64,000 nucleotides of DNA from Dyella lipolytica. Lineage in GTDB: Bacteria; Pseudomonadota; Gammaproteobacteria; Xanthomonadales; Rhodanobacteraceae. The DNA is taken from positions 62,001-126,000 of the forward strand of contig NZ_BSNQ01000005.1 in the NCBI RefSeq assembly GCF_030160075.1. Direction: 5' to 3'. Below, in pieces: positions 1 through 8,458 of this stretch (within the stretch, counting starts at the first letter, position 1; every line of letters begins with the position of its first letter). The notes below the pieces were generated by a model. It saw only the letters and a program-made list of their open reading frames with translations. It was not told the DNA's origin and did no database searches. The translations under genes and the position numbers were made by a program.

Positions 1-326
1 ATCTCCCGGCTGACGTAACCCGCAGTGCCGTGGAAAGTTCGGATGCAGCAGCCGTAGAAGCACTGAATGTGTTCTGCGGATTGCTTGGCAGTTTCGTCGG
101 CGATCTCGTGCTCCTTTATGGCGCACGCGGCGGTGTGTATCTCGCCGGCGGCATTCTGCCGCAGATCCGCGAGCTGCTGCTGTCGAGCACATTCGCCGAG
201 CGTTTTTTCAACAAGGGCGTTATGCGTCCTTACCTGCAGCAAGTACCTGTACGACTGATGGAACACGGCCAGCTTGGGGTCATCGGCGCCGCTGGCCTGT
301 ATTTGGACAGCCAGCATGCTCATTGA
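1..326 (+). CDS. Glucokinase-type sugar kinase, C-terminal part (5' end outside window)
   Basis: The reading frame is open from base 3 to the stop at 324-326, so the start lies upstream of the window. The visible ~107 residues match the C-terminal third of bacterial glucokinases (Glk, ROK/hexokinase fold): a helix with NVFCGLLGSFVGDLVL, the glycine-rich GARGGVYLAGGILPQ segment that contacts ATP, and a tail with KGVMRPYLQQVPV and GVIGAAGLYL. Family members phosphorylate glucose; in xanthomonads glucokinase-like kinases also serve N-acetylglucosamine use. The TonB receptor, GH9 and GH20 genes downstream suggest it phosphorylates the sugar they release, which is inference. The internal GTG at base 30 is not the real start because homology runs upstream of it. 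Confidence 0.85.
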   Translation, partial: LPADVTRSAVESSDAAAVEALNVFCGLLGSFVGDLVLLYGARGGVYLAGGILPQIRELLLSSTFAERFFNKGVMRPYLQQVPVRLMEHGQLGVIGAAGLYLDSQHAH

Positions 327-451
327 CGGGCGCGCCGAGGGACAGAGAAGCGACGATTTTTCAACCAACCGGGCGCAAGCCCATACGCCAAACAGTACGG
401 GCATGCCGCGAACATCTTCCGTGCTGAAAACGCCTCTGAGGGGAGGAAATC

Positions 452-3244
452 ATGTCACATCGTAAGACTATGCTTGCCGCGAGCATCATCGCGAGCCTTT
501 GTCTGTCCAGTGCGTTGCATGCACAGGACGCCACGCAAACTACACCTGCCAATACCGTTAACCAGACTACCGAGCAGCAGGCCGAGAAGGCCAATGCGAA
601 GCAGCTGGGTACGGTAACTGTGGTTGGTATCCGCGCCAGCTTGCAGCAGTCGATGGATACCAAGCGCAACGCCGATGCCATTGTTGATGCCATCACGGCA
701 ACCGATATCGGCAAGTTCCCGGCCACCAACGTCGCCGAAGCGCTGGCACAGGTGCCTGGCGTAACGCTTGACCATCTGTTCGGTGCAACCCAACGCGTCA
801 GCATCGACGGCATCGATCCCAGCCTCAACCTCAGCTATCTGGACGGCCATCCGGTGGCGCAGGCAATGTGGCTGTACGGTGATAATCCGAACCGCGGCTT
901 CAACTATTCGCTGCTGCCGCCCGAGATTCTCGGCAAGCTCGAAATCTATAAGTCGCCCGAAGCGCGTCTGCCGGAAGGCAGCCTCGGCGGTACCGTGTTC
1001 ATGCACACAGTGCAGCCGCTCGATGTCGATGCGAATACGCTTACCGGCTCCTTCGGCGCGAACTACAACGACATGGTCGGCAAACAGCGGCCGAACGCCG
1101 CAGTTTTCTACAGCTGGCATAACGCCGACAAGACCTTTGGCGTAGATGTTTCCGCTCAGCACTACGAGGAGATTACGTCTCGCGAAGGCCAGGAAATCTT
1201 CAGCTACTCGCCTGTTTCGGCTGCCGCTGCAGTTAACCCGGCGATCGCCGCGGAAGTCGCCGCTGGCACCATCAAGGCGTCGGATCAGTTCCCGACGGAG
1301 CTGAACTCAGCCAACTTTATCCAGACCGAGAAGCGCAACAGCATCCTGGTCAACATTCAGTACAAGCCGAACGAGCACTTCGACAGCACGCTCAGCTTGA
1401 TGTACATGAATGACAGCCTCAACAACATCAACACCTCGCTATATCCGATTGCGGGCTTCGCCTACAAAGGCATCAGCTATTTGGCGCCGAGTTCCAATGG
1501 CGTCATCTCCAGCGGCACGCAGGTGGGCACGCCTTGCTTCAACGCCACCAGCTGCACCAGTACCGCCGATAGCTTCGAGGACAATGACGCACGTCACTCC
1601 TTCGTCAAGACGCGTGGCGTCGACTGGCGTGGCACCTATTACGGTGATGGCTGGCGTCTGGGCGGTCAGGTCGGTGTGAGCACGTCGCGCGACGATATCT
1701 CGCAGGCGTTCAAGGAGCTCTACTACGGTGGCGGCTTCAATTGGAATATCAACAAGGGTTTCACCTACACCGACCTGGCTACCGCCAACAACCCGTCTTA
1801 CTGGGCTGACAACGATTTCGGCGGCAACATCGGCTACAAGCCATACAAGTCGAAGGACCAGTACGCACAGTTTGATTTCAGCAAGGATCTCGACGGCTTC
1901 TTCAACGAAGTGCTGTTCGGCGCGCGTTACGCTTCGCACTGGGAAAGCCAAGGGCTGCTGATCTTTACGGGCGTGCCCAATCAGACGCTTAACCAGATTG
2001 GCTATGGCGGCCTTACCAACCTGCAGGGTGCTTCGTCGATCGGTCTGGGTGGAAGCTCGGTTCAGCACGTGCAGACGGCGGGCTTCAACGCGATCTACAA
2101 CGCCGTGCTTAACGGCAACAACCTGATCGCCAACGATCCAGTCGATACTTGGAATAACACCTTCAACGTGCAGCAGCAGAATACTGCCGCTTACGGTCAG
2201 GTGAATTTCGGTAACGACACCGTGCACGGTAACCTTGGCGTACGCTGGGTCCACACCAAGATCACTTCCTACGGCTACGACATACCGAGCACCTGCTTGG
2301 CCAGTGCAGCGGCTACAGGCTCTTGGGCATGCGATTTCCCGTCCGGCTTCGGTTACGTGGGCCAAACCAGTACGCACAACAACTGGCTGCCGGCATTCAA
2401 CGTTGCTTGGAATGTCACGCCTGACGTGATCCTGCGCGGTGCTGCATCGGAGACGGTGGCGTATGCCCCGTATAACCAATTGGCGCCCTACTTCGAGGCC
2501 AACGACACGGTGCTGACTGCCACGGCCGGCAACCCGAACCTGAAGCCGTATCGCTCGCTTAACGGCGACATTTCGGCCGAATGGTATTTCAACGACCAGT
2601 CGGTGGTGGCCTTCTCGGGCTTCTACAAGAACGTGTTGAACTACGTTGTCAACGCGACCACGGACCAGGTGCGTCAGAACGGTTCTTGGCTCGAGCTGTA
2701 CCCCGGTGGTACCGGTCAACTCCTGGTCAACCAGGGTATCGACGGCCGCTTCTGTTCGACTGCGGGTATCTGTACCTATGCGGTTTCGGCACCGATCAAC
2801 GGTGGTCGAGGAACGGTTAAGGGTGCGGCGATCAGCTACCAGCAGGCCTTTAGTGATACTGGCTTTGGCGTCCGCGCGAACTACACGTATTCGGATTCCC
2901 ATACCAGTTCCAACGGTCCTCTGCCGTACAACTCGAAGAACTCCTACACCGTCGCTCCGTACTACGAGCAGGGCCCGTACAGCGCCAGCATCGCTTACAA
3001 CTACCGCAGTAAGTACCTCGCAGGCGGTTACGTAGCGGGTGCACCGGATTCGTACACCGGAAGCTACAAGGAACTGGATGCATCGGCCGCCTACGCGTTC
3101 AACAAAAACTTCTCCGTGTCGCTGGACATGCTGAATTTGCTGAACTCGGTCTATAGGCAGTACCTCGGTCCGACCAATACGTACCTCCTCAACGAGTACG
3201 CGAGCGGTCGCGAGTTCATGGTCAAGGCGCACTTCAAATTCTGA
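452..3244 (+). CDS. TonB-dependent outer-membrane receptor (Xanthomonas/Caulobacter carbohydrate type)
   Basis: 930 residues. The N terminus is a signal peptide ending near SSALHA (residue 24). A short spacer leads into LGTVTVVGIRASLQQSMDTKR, a start typical of the large xanthomonad/caulobacter TonB receptors for carbohydrates. The plug domain covers about residues 65-190 (VAEALAQVPGVTLDH, RVSIDGIDPSLN, GSLGGTVFMHT). The rest is a beta-barrel ending in the aromatic-terminated KAHFKF. A gggagga ribosome site lies five bases before the ATG. The gene is followed by a clear terminator, so GH9 and GH20 are probably read separately or by read-through. By context it would import an oligosaccharide that GH9 and GH20 then cut; the substrate cannot be told from sequence. 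Confidence 0.88.
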   Translation: MSHRKTMLAASIIASLCLSSALHAQDATQTTPANTVNQTTEQQAEKANAKQLGTVTVVGIRASLQQSMDTKRNADAIVDAITATDIGKFPATNVAEALAQVPGVTLDHLFGATQRVSIDGIDPSLNLSYLDGHPVAQAMWLYGDNPNRGFNYSLLPPEILGKLEIYKSPEARLPEGSLGGTVFMHTVQPLDVDANTLTGSFGANYNDMVGKQRPNAAVFYSWHNADKTFGVDVSAQHYEEITSREGQEIFSYSPVSAAAAVNPAIAAEVAAGTIKASDQFPTELNSANFIQTEKRNSILVNIQYKPNEHFDSTLSLMYMNDSLNNINTSLYPIAGFAYKGISYLAPSSNGVISSGTQVGTPCFNATSCTSTADSFEDNDARHSFVKTRGVDWRGTYYGDGWRLGGQVGVSTSRDDISQAFKELYYGGGFNWNINKGFTYTDLATANNPSYWADNDFGGNIGYKPYKSKDQYAQFDFSKDLDGFFNEVLFGARYASHWESQGLLIFTGVPNQTLNQIGYGGLTNLQGASSIGLGGSSVQHVQTAGFNAIYNAVLNGNNLIANDPVDTWNNTFNVQQQNTAAYGQVNFGNDTVHGNLGVRWVHTKITSYGYDIPSTCLASAAATGSWACDFPSGFGYVGQTSTHNNWLPAFNVAWNVTPDVILRGAASETVAYAPYNQLAPYFEANDTVLTATAGNPNLKPYRSLNGDISAEWYFNDQSVVAFSGFYKNVLNYVVNATTDQVRQNGSWLELYPGGTGQLLVNQGIDGRFCSTAGICTYAVSAPINGGRGTVKGAAISYQQAFSDTGFGVRANYTYSDSHTSSNGPLPYNSKNSYTVAPYYEQGPYSASIAYNYRSKYLAGGYVAGAPDSYTGSYKELDASAAYAFNKNFSVSLDMLNLLNSVYRQYLGPTNTYLLNEYASGREFMVKAHFKF

Positions 3245-3276
3245 TGTAAAGCACCACCTTTCTTCTTCCCCGCCAA

Positions 3277-3308
3277 GGACCTGGCGATCTTGCCAGGTCC
3301 CTTTTTTT
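3277..3308 (+). terminator. Rho-independent terminator after the TonB receptor
   Basis: GGACCTGGC (3277-3285) pairs perfectly with GCCAGGTCC (3292-3300) over nine base pairs, with a six-base loop. One C and then seven Ts follow. It lies 32 bases after the receptor stop codon and about 90 bases before the GH9 start. Confidence 0.9.
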
Positions 3309-3400
3309 CCAGGGTATCTGGGTGCGGGAAGTCGATCGCAATGAAACCCGCAACGCCGGCACGTCCGGCGTTGTAGAGGTTGTCTCGCAGGAGTTGCCGC

Positions 3401-5239
3401 ATGAAGTCTCTCGTGCCGTTCGTATTGGCTTGCCTTAGCCTGTGTACAGTCAATGGCTGGGCGGCCGAACCGAAAGTGCTGGTCGATCAAGTCGGCTACG
3501 AATTGCAGGCAAGCAAACAAGCCATTGTGTCGGCGGATGCCGCGCAGTCGCTGCACGATTTTCAGGTTGTCGACGCTAGCGACAACAAACCGGTGCTGAC
3601 AGGCACCTTGCAGGATACGGGTCCTGTTGCGAAGTGGGGTGCTCAGCGCTATTGGCGCGCTGATTTCTCCACGTTAAAGAAGCCGGGCCGTTACTATCTG
3701 ACGCTGCAAGATCACGGAACCTACGTGCGTTCCGATGAATTCCTGGTGCAGGACGATGTACTGGAGCGCAACACGTTCTCCAATGTCGTCTATTACTTCA
3801 AAGGCCAGCGCTCTAGCGGCGCGATGGACAAGGCCGATCGTCACTTGCCGTATCCGGATGGCAAGCCCGGCACACTCGATATTCATGGTGGCTGGTACGA
3901 CGCGACGGGCGATTATGGCATTCACCTCTCACACCAGAACCTCACCTCCTATTTCAATACGCAGCAGCTGCCCTTGGTGGTTTGGAGTCTGCTGCGCAGC
4001 TGGCAGCAGCTCGATGCGCGCCATGATCCGAATTTCAGCCAATATCAACGACGTCTGCTCGACGAAGGATTGTTCGGCGCGGACTTTCTGGTGCGCGACA
4101 AGCGACCGGATGGTTCGTTCTACCAATCGATCGATGCACCCGGTGCGGGCAAGCTCGCCCAAGACCGCCGTATCGGCGATCCTAACTGGCGAACGCAAAT
4201 CAAGCGCAATGCCAACGACATCGGCGGAAAAGTGGAGGCGCCTGTGCATGGCCCTCACGCGTATGAAGCAAGCTTTCGCGCAGGTGGCGGCGTAGCGATC
4301 GCCGCACTGGCGCTGGCCAGCACGATGGATGATGCCGACGGCGACTTCACTCGGCAAGATTATCTACGCACGGCCGAAGCGGCTTACCGTTTTCTGGATG
4401 TACATAACAAGGAGTTGATCAACGATGGCGTGGAAAACATCGTTGACGACTATTGTGCGCTGCTGGCGGCCAACGAGTTGTATCGAGCCACGCGCGACGA
4501 CGTCTGGCGCCAGGCTGCCGAACGGCGTGCCGAAAGTCTGATGTCGCGCCTTGCGACACATGACGGCCAACAAGATTATTGGCGTGCCGATGCCGGTACG
4601 CGCCCGTTCTTCCATCCTACCGATGCTGGCCTGCCCGTCGTGGCGCTGGTGGAATACGCATCGATTGCGACGACGGCGCAGCAAAAGAAAGTGCGCGATG
4701 TGGTGCGGCGCTCGCTGGGCTACGAATTGCGCGTCACCCATGATGTGAACAATCCTTTCGGCTACGCCCGTCAGTTGGTACGTATGGGCAACGGCACCGT
4801 ACGCACCGCTTTCTTCTTCCCGCACGATACCGAAGCGGCGCCCTGGTGGCAGGGCGAGAACGCACGACTGGCATCACTCGCTGCCGCGGCGCGCATGGCT
4901 GCGCCGCTGTTCGCTGATGATCCGGCGTTCCGCACGAAGCTTGAAGACTACGCGTGGGACCAATTGCACTGGATCCTCGGCCGCAATCCTTACGACACCA
5001 GCATGCTGATGGGCAGCGGACAGCGCAACGCGGCGTACATGTTTTTCCGCTCCTACGAATACACCAGTGCGCCGGGCGCCATCACCAACGGCATCACCGC
5101 CGGGCTCGACGATGAAGACGGTATCGCCTTCGACCTGGGTTATGCCCAAACCGGTCGCGACGACGACTGGCGGTGGACCGAGCAATGGCTGCCGCACGAC
5201 GCGTGGTATCTCTATGCGGTAAGTTTGCCCCACGACTGA
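3401..5239 (+). CDS. Glycoside hydrolase family 9 enzyme (endoglucanase/exo-glucosaminidase-like)
   Basis: 612 residues. The ATG at 3401 has aggag seven bases upstream and begins a signal peptide (MKSLVPFVLACLSLC...WA-AEP); an in-frame TTG at 3380 is less likely. Residues 24-115 look like the N-terminal Ig-like domain of GH9 enzymes (VLVDQVGYE...KPGRYYLTL). The (alpha/alpha)6 catalytic domain follows, with GGWYDATGDY at 163-172 carrying the paired aspartates, the NPYDTSMLMGSG region near 529, and the general-acid glutamate in WTEQW (Glu594). Family members cut cellulose or cello-oligosaccharides, but some, as in vibrios, act on chitosan oligosaccharides. GH20 lies 23 bases downstream, so an amino-sugar substrate is quite possible; the choice between these is not settled. 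Confidence 0.85.
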   Translation: MKSLVPFVLACLSLCTVNGWAAEPKVLVDQVGYELQASKQAIVSADAAQSLHDFQVVDASDNKPVLTGTLQDTGPVAKWGAQRYWRADFSTLKKPGRYYLTLQDHGTYVRSDEFLVQDDVLERNTFSNVVYYFKGQRSSGAMDKADRHLPYPDGKPGTLDIHGGWYDATGDYGIHLSHQNLTSYFNTQQLPLVVWSLLRSWQQLDARHDPNFSQYQRRLLDEGLFGADFLVRDKRPDGSFYQSIDAPGAGKLAQDRRIGDPNWRTQIKRNANDIGGKVEAPVHGPHAYEASFRAGGGVAIAALALASTMDDADGDFTRQDYLRTAEAAYRFLDVHNKELINDGVENIVDDYCALLAANELYRATRDDVWRQAAERRAESLMSRLATHDGQQDYWRADAGTRPFFHPTDAGLPVVALVEYASIATTAQQKKVRDVVRRSLGYELRVTHDVNNPFGYARQLVRMGNGTVRTAFFFPHDTEAAPWWQGENARLASLAAAARMAAPLFADDPAFRTKLEDYAWDQLHWILGRNPYDTSMLMGSGQRNAAYMFFRSYEYTSAPGAITNGITAGLDDEDGIAFDLGYAQTGRDDDWRWTEQWLPHDAWYLYAVSLPHD

Positions 5240-5262
5240 CACATCGACACCTGGACCGATTC

Positions 5263-7548
5263 ATGAGATTCGCAAGCTGTTTGCTCTGTTTGGCTTTATG
5301 CAGTCTCGTCCAGGCCGCACCCGTATCGCTGATTCCGCTGCCCGCGCAACTCCAGCTGGCCGATGGCAGATTCAAGGTGGACGCCGATACGCCCATCGTG
5401 ATCCCCTCACACGATGCGGCGTCACGCCAGGACGCGCTCTACCTTGTCGATGTGCTCGCACGCACGCGCGGGTTGCATCTGAAGGTCACGGAGGACGTTC
5501 GCGCGAGCCACGCCATCGTGTTCAGCCGTGATCCGAACGCGGCGGTGCCGCAGGCTGAAGGCTATACATTGGACGTTACGCCGCAGGGTATCCGTATCGC
5601 CGCGCGTGACGATGCGGGTCTTTTCTACGGTGCCGTCACGGTGTGGCAATTGCTGACGCCGAATGCGCAACAAGGCCCGGTCCAGGTGCCTGCGCTGCAC
5701 ATCAGCGACTGGCCGCGTTTCGCCTGGCGCGGGCTGATGCTCGATTCGGCGCGACATTTTCAATCCGTCGCGGACGTCGAAAAGCTGCTCGATCAAATGG
5801 CGCAGCACAAACTCAATGTGCTGCACTGGCATCTCACCGACGACCAGGGTTGGCGCATTGAGATCAAGCGCTATCCCGAACTCACGAGTATCGGCGCATG
5901 GCGCACGCCGCCCGAAGCTGGGCATGATGGCGAGCCGGTGCGTTACGGCGGCTTCTACACGCAAGACCAGATCCGCGACGTAGTGGCTTATGCCGCCGCA
6001 AGACACATCACCGTGGTGCCGGAGATCGACATGCCCGGCCACGCGCAAGCCGCCGTGGCGTCGTATCCGCAGATCGGTGTGACCGGCAAGCGTCCGCCGG
6101 TGTCGGTGGATTGGGGCGTTAACCCCTATCTCTACAACGTCGATGATGCGACCTTCCAGTTTGTCGACAACGTGCTCGACGAAGTGATGGCGCTGTTCCC
6201 ATCGCATTACATCCACGTCGGTGGCGACGAGGCGATCAAGGATCAATGGAAGGCTTCGCCGGCCGTCCAAGCCAAGATGCAGGCGTTGCACCTGAAAGAC
6301 GAGGATGCGTTGCAAGGCTGGTTCATCGGTCGCATTGGCGATTACCTCGCCGCACATGGCCGCCGTCTGATCGGCTGGGACGAGATCCTCGACGGCGGCG
6401 TGCCGGCCGACGCCACGGTGATGTCGTGGCGTGGAACGGATGGCGCCATCAAGGCCACGCGGTTGGGTCACGACGTCGTTATGTCGCCGTCGCCAGATCT
6501 CTATCTCGACGGAGTGCAGGGCGATCTTGCCGATGAAGCTGCCGGACGTATCCCGGTGCGCGACTTGGCAAGCATCTACGGTTTCAATCCGATACCCGCG
6601 GCATTGAATGCCGCCCAAGCCGCTCATGTGTTGGGTGCGCAAGCCAACGCGTGGACCGAGCATATGCCGACCATGCAGCATGTGGAGCACGCAGTGTTTC
6701 CGCGGCTCGATGCGCTTAGTGAAGTCGTCTGGTCGCCGGGCTCCGTGCGCGATTGGAAAGGTTTTCTCGCGCGACTGCCAGCGCAGTTAGAGCGTTACGA
6801 CGACCAACATATCGCGTACGCCGACAGTGCGTTCGCCCCGAGCATCACGGTCGATATCAAGAAGGCGTTGAAGAGCGCGAGTGCAAGCGTCGTGCTGTCG
6901 GACCAGGCCGGCTATGGCGCCATCCACTACACCGTCGACGGCAGCGCGCCGGATCTGCATGCGCCGCTTTATGGCGAGCCCTTTACGGTGAAGTTCCCCG
7001 CGACCATAAAGGCTGCCACATTCGCCGACGACGGCCGCATGCTTGCCTCGGCACGTACCCGTGTACTGGATCGCACGAGCCTGCTCAGCCGTCTCGGCGT
7101 CGAACTACCCAACTGTCCCGGCAGCGATTTCCGCTTGCGCGTGCAGCCGATGCCGGATGCGATCAGCATGACGCCGGTGTATGCGGTCAATGTTTTCGAC
7201 ACCTGCCAGCAATATCCTGCAGCGCCGCTCGACGGCGTGATCGGCATCCGCGCCGATATCGTGCGGCTGGAACGCAACTATGCTCTCGCGCACGATGAAA
7301 AACTGGTGGTATCGCGTCCGCATAGCACGCCATACGGCGAATTCGTGGTGCACCTGGATCGTTGCGATGGACCGACGCTGGCCAATATGCCTTTGCCCAA
7401 GCCGGCCGATAACAACCGACACGTTGTCCTCGAAGCATCGCTACCGACGCAACATGGCGAGCACACGCTCTGCCTGGTGTTCACTGCGCCCATCGACGGA
7501 CCGCTGTATGCGATCAGCCTGGTTTCGCTGAAAACACGCACGCCATGA
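5263..7548 (+). CDS. Beta-N-acetylhexosaminidase, GH20
   Basis: 761 residues from the ATG at 5263, which starts a signal peptide (MRFASCLLCLALCSLVQA). Order of domains: GH20 N-terminal alpha/beta domain about 20-145; TIM-barrel catalytic domain about 150-510 with LDSARHF, HWHLTDDQGWRIEIKRYP and EIDMPGHA, and the catalytic Asp322-Glu323 pair in HVGGDEA; an Ig-like chitobiase C-terminal domain about 550-640 (YTVDGSAPD); and an extra C-terminal region of ~120 residues of unclear role. It releases terminal GlcNAc (or GalNAc) from oligosaccharides, probably in the periplasm. It follows the GH9 gene by 23 bases with no terminator between, so the two are likely co-transcribed. Confidence 0.93.
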   Translation: MRFASCLLCLALCSLVQAAPVSLIPLPAQLQLADGRFKVDADTPIVIPSHDAASRQDALYLVDVLARTRGLHLKVTEDVRASHAIVFSRDPNAAVPQAEGYTLDVTPQGIRIAARDDAGLFYGAVTVWQLLTPNAQQGPVQVPALHISDWPRFAWRGLMLDSARHFQSVADVEKLLDQMAQHKLNVLHWHLTDDQGWRIEIKRYPELTSIGAWRTPPEAGHDGEPVRYGGFYTQDQIRDVVAYAAARHITVVPEIDMPGHAQAAVASYPQIGVTGKRPPVSVDWGVNPYLYNVDDATFQFVDNVLDEVMALFPSHYIHVGGDEAIKDQWKASPAVQAKMQALHLKDEDALQGWFIGRIGDYLAAHGRRLIGWDEILDGGVPADATVMSWRGTDGAIKATRLGHDVVMSPSPDLYLDGVQGDLADEAAGRIPVRDLASIYGFNPIPAALNAAQAAHVLGAQANAWTEHMPTMQHVEHAVFPRLDALSEVVWSPGSVRDWKGFLARLPAQLERYDDQHIAYADSAFAPSITVDIKKALKSASASVVLSDQAGYGAIHYTVDGSAPDLHAPLYGEPFTVKFPATIKAATFADDGRMLASARTRVLDRTSLLSRLGVELPNCPGSDFRLRVQPMPDAISMTPVYAVNVFDTCQQYPAAPLDGVIGIRADIVRLERNYALAHDEKLVVSRPHSTPYGEFVVHLDRCDGPTLANMPLPKPADNNRHVVLEASLPTQHGEHTLCLVFTAPIDGPLYAISLVSLKTRTP

Positions 7549-7719
7549 ATACCGCGGTGCCGCGGCTCCTTTCCGTCGGCGCACTGCGGGGTTGCATGGT
7601 GGCCGTCATGCTGCCGGAACAGGCCGTGCGCTCAGGTAAAGTACCGTGCACGGCCACACATATAGGTGAGCGCAGCAGCTGGCTCTAAGATCGACGGACA
7701 CGTCCCCAAGGAAACTGGC

Positions 7720-8457
7720 ATGTCCGCAGTGACTTCTACCCAAACGTCGTCTTCATTCGGCCGAGGATTCACGTTTATTGCCCTCGCCGTGGGTGGCGCG
7801 ATTCTTGGTGCCGTGAGCACGAATGGCGGCGCCGACGCGTGGCATTGGCTGCACTGGCTGTGCAAGCCGCTCGCCACCTTGCTGATCTTCACGATGGTAT
7901 GGCGCACGACGCGGCCGGTATCCGCTACCTACCGGCGCTACGTGCTTATCGGTATCGCGTTCTGCTTGCTCGGCGACATCTTGCTGATGCTGCCGCAGAA
8001 CTTGTTCGTGCCGGGTTTGCTGAGCTTCCTGCTCGCCCACGGTATGTTCATCGCGGCATTCAGTAGCGACGTTCGCTTTGCGGCGCGTTGGTGGCCATGG
8101 CTCGTATGCCTGGTGTTCGGCGCCGGTATGGGCGCTCTGCTATGGCCCGGCATAGCGGCGATGCTGCGAGTGCCAGTGCTGGTTTACGTAGCGGTGCTGG
8201 CGACCATGGCCGGCCAGGCTCTGGGTCGGGCCTCCTGGCTGCGGGCGCGGAGCGATGCTCGGGCCGCCTCCGCACGGTTTGCCGGCCTGGGCGCCGTGCT
8301 GTTCATGGCCAGTGACAGCCTGCTCGCCTGGGACCGCTTTCGCGCCGCATTACCCTGGGCTGCGCTATATATACTGGTGACGTATTACATGGCGCTGTGG
8401 CTGATCGCCCGCTCGGTCGAACGGGGGCCTACGGCCATCACAGGTGAGCAAGGCTGA
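7720..8457 (+). CDS. YhhN-family membrane protein, putative lysoplasmalogenase
   Basis: 245 residues with about eight hydrophobic helices. Family landmarks are KPLATLLIF, GDILLMLP, FLLAHGMFI, MASDSLLAWDRF and LYILVTYYMALWLI, which match the YhhN/TMEM86 family, whose characterised members hydrolyse the vinyl-ether bond of lysoplasmalogens. The ATG at 7720 follows an aagga site; the GTG at 7666 is in frame but has no such site. The stop codon is one base from the next gene's ATG, so the two genes form a tight unit. Its partner is an alkylglycerol-monooxygenase-like enzyme, which supports a role in ether-lipid breakdown. Assignment to the family is firm; activity is inferred. Confidence 0.85.
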   Translation: MSAVTSTQTSSSFGRGFTFIALAVGGAILGAVSTNGGADAWHWLHWLCKPLATLLIFTMVWRTTRPVSATYRRYVLIGIAFCLLGDILLMLPQNLFVPGLLSFLLAHGMFIAAFSSDVRFAARWWPWLVCLVFGAGMGALLWPGIAAMLRVPVLVYVAVLATMAGQALGRASWLRARSDARAASARFAGLGAVLFMASDSLLAWDRFRAALPWAALYILVTYYMALWLIARSVERGPTAITGEQG

Positions 8458-8458
8458 G

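Noticed and set aside
1439-3556. Long open frame on the minus strand under the first TonB receptor
   Set aside because: It is antisense to a clear receptor gene, is rich in Arg and Val as expected from codon mirroring in GC-rich DNA, and shows no domain.
5422-6690. Minus-strand frame of ~420 codons under the GH20 gene
   Set aside because: It mirrors the conserved GH20 coding frame, has His/Arg-rich composition and no recognisable motif.
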